Below are positions 63,193-64,000 of a stretch of 64,000 bases of DNA, piece by piece. The notes under the pieces are model-generated. The model was not told the origin of the DNA, did not search any database, and saw nothing but the letters and a program-made list of their open reading frames with translations. The translations under genes were made by a program, and so were the position numbers. The stretch is taken from positions 868,001-932,000 of the forward strand of contig NZ_JBNAFU010000001.1 of the NCBI RefSeq assembly GCF_049800835.1. Direction: 5' to 3'. Position 1 is the first letter of the stretch, and every line of letters starts with the position of its first letter. The stretch is from Dinoroseobacter sp049800835. GTDB lineage: Bacteria; Pseudomonadota; Alphaproteobacteria; Rhodobacterales; Rhodobacteraceae.

Positions 63193-64000
63193 ATGAGCGA
63201 CTACAACTTCGCCTATCTGGATGAGCAGACCAAACGCATGATCCGGCGCGCGATCCTCAAGGGGCTCGCCATCCCCGGCTACCAGGTGCCGTTCGCCTCT
63301 CGCGAAATGCCGATGCCGTATGGGTGGGGCACCGGAGGCGTTCAGGTCTCGGCGGCGGTTCTGACACCTCAGGACACGATGAAGGTGATCGACCAGGGCG
63401 CGGATGACACGACCAATGCGGTCTCCATCCGCCAATTCTTCGAGAAAACCGCGGGCGTAGCGACGACAACACACACGACCGAGGCCAGCGTGATCCAGAC
63501 GCGGCACCGGATCCCCGAGACCGACCTGACCAAGGGACAGATCCTTGTCTATCAGGTCCCTATTCCGGAACCCCTGCGGTTCCTAGAGCCACGCGAAAGC
63601 GAAACGCGCAAGATGCATGAACTCGAGGAATACGGGCTGATGCACGTCAAACTCTATGAGGATATCGCCCGGCATGGGCATATCGCGACCTCGTACGCGT
63701 ATCCGGTCCGGGTGGAGGGGCGCTATGTCATGGACCCCTCTCCGATCCCGAAGTTCGACAACCCCAAGCTGGGTGCATGTGCCGCGATCCAGTTGTTTGG
63801 CGCGGGACGGGAGCAGCGGATTTACGCGCTGCCCCCCTACACCGAGGTTGTCAGCCTTGATTTCGAAGATCATCCGTTCGACGCCTCCAAAGCTGATCAC
63901 CCGTGCGGTCTGTGCGGAGCCGAGGACAGCTATCTGGACGAGGTGATCATGGATGATGCAGGCGCGCGGATGTTTGTCTGCTCTGACACCGATTTCTGCG
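63193..64000 (+). CDS. phnJ: C-P lyase catalytic subunit PhnJ (3' end cut off)
   Basis: The first 269 residues are in the window. It starts MSDYNFAYLDEQTKRMI, with the GWGTGG glycine-rich segment near residue 45 that holds the glycyl-radical position. The Fe-S ligands follow the family spacing C-x2-C-x21-C-x5-C (Cys238, 241, 263 and 269). It cleaves the C-P bond with a radical-SAM mechanism. AGAGG precedes the ATG at 63193. The gene continues beyond the window. Confidence 0.97.
   Translation, partial: MSDYNFAYLDEQTKRMIRRAILKGLAIPGYQVPFASREMPMPYGWGTGGVQVSAAVLTPQDTMKVIDQGADDTTNAVSIRQFFEKTAGVATTTHTTEASVIQTRHRIPETDLTKGQILVYQVPIPEPLRFLEPRESETRKMHELEEYGLMHVKLYEDIARHGHIATSYAYPVRVEGRYVMDPSPIPKFDNPKLGACAAIQLFGAGREQRIYALPPYTEVVSLDFEDHPFDASKADHPCGLCGAEDSYLDEVIMDDAGARMFVCSDTDFC

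Overview
The window is GC-rich DNA from an alphaproteobacterial chromosome, most likely a Rhodobacteraceae (Roseobacter-group) marine bacterium. This placement rests on recognised families and gene orders, not on a database search. The signs are secDF-yajC linked to ccmABCD, a Hint-domain secreted protein, a DksA without the four-Cys zinc finger, DUF2927/DUF6314/DUF1223 family proteins, a split-beta nitrile hydratase-like gene set, and a C-P lyase (phn) locus with two permease genes. I see no transposase, integrase, CRISPR array or rRNA operon. Most of the window is ordinary core genome with a few accessory genes set into it.

Layout. 0-3 kb: a partial gene, an unknown gene, a YceI-like periplasmic protein, and two similar Gly/Ser-rich single-membrane proteins with a pseudopilin-like motif. 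3.4-4.6 kb: rpsF-rpsR-rplI. 4.8-12 kb: a CpdB/5'-nucleotidase-family phosphoesterase, trigger factor, tRNA-Leu(UAG), a Hint protein, NnrDE repair enzyme and a DUF2314 protein. 12-14 kb: glnB-glnA. 14-20 kb: a hydrolase-OsmC fusion, a DUF6314 protein, purB, two small secreted proteins sharing one Cys motif, and an isolated FliG-like gene. 20-21.3 kb: three overlapping genes with the architecture of thiocyanate hydrolase. 21.3-31.4 kb: DUF1223, acnA, then a long minus-strand run yajC-secD-secF-tauE-Mth938-ccmABCD.

31.7-34.4 kb: a pentapeptide-repeat membrane protein and a CAP-domain protein lie between yajC and serS. 34.6-39.2 kb: serS, a PQQ-type sugar dehydrogenase with an upstream cytochrome c, and a Tat-exported multicopper oxidase. 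39.3-43.4 kb: a minus-strand run of MoxR ATPase, GNAT, DUF2927 lipoprotein, tiny membrane protein and VWA protein. 43.5-50.5 kb: dksA, a flavin monooxygenase, a BNR-repeat protein, xthA, rnd, purN-purM and a CAU-anticodon tRNA. 50.5-54.5 kb: an MsbA-like ABC exporter, about 550 bp with no clear gene, and a POTRA-less outer-membrane barrel.

54.7-64 kb: phosphonate uptake (phnC-D-E1-E2), a hexapeptide acyltransferase, the divergent regulator phnF, and phnG-H-I-HAD-...-phnJ, which runs off the window with all four Fe-S cysteines just visible. These genes together import phosphonates and split the C-P bond. The observations most worth a second look are the thiocyanate-hydrolase-like trio, the small antisense Gly/Cys-rich gene wedged between the phn HAD gene and phnJ and flanked by a 4-bp ATGA repeat, the strong terminator hairpin between phnD and phnE1, the paired pseudopilin-like Gly-rich proteins, and the shared Cys motif next to purB.
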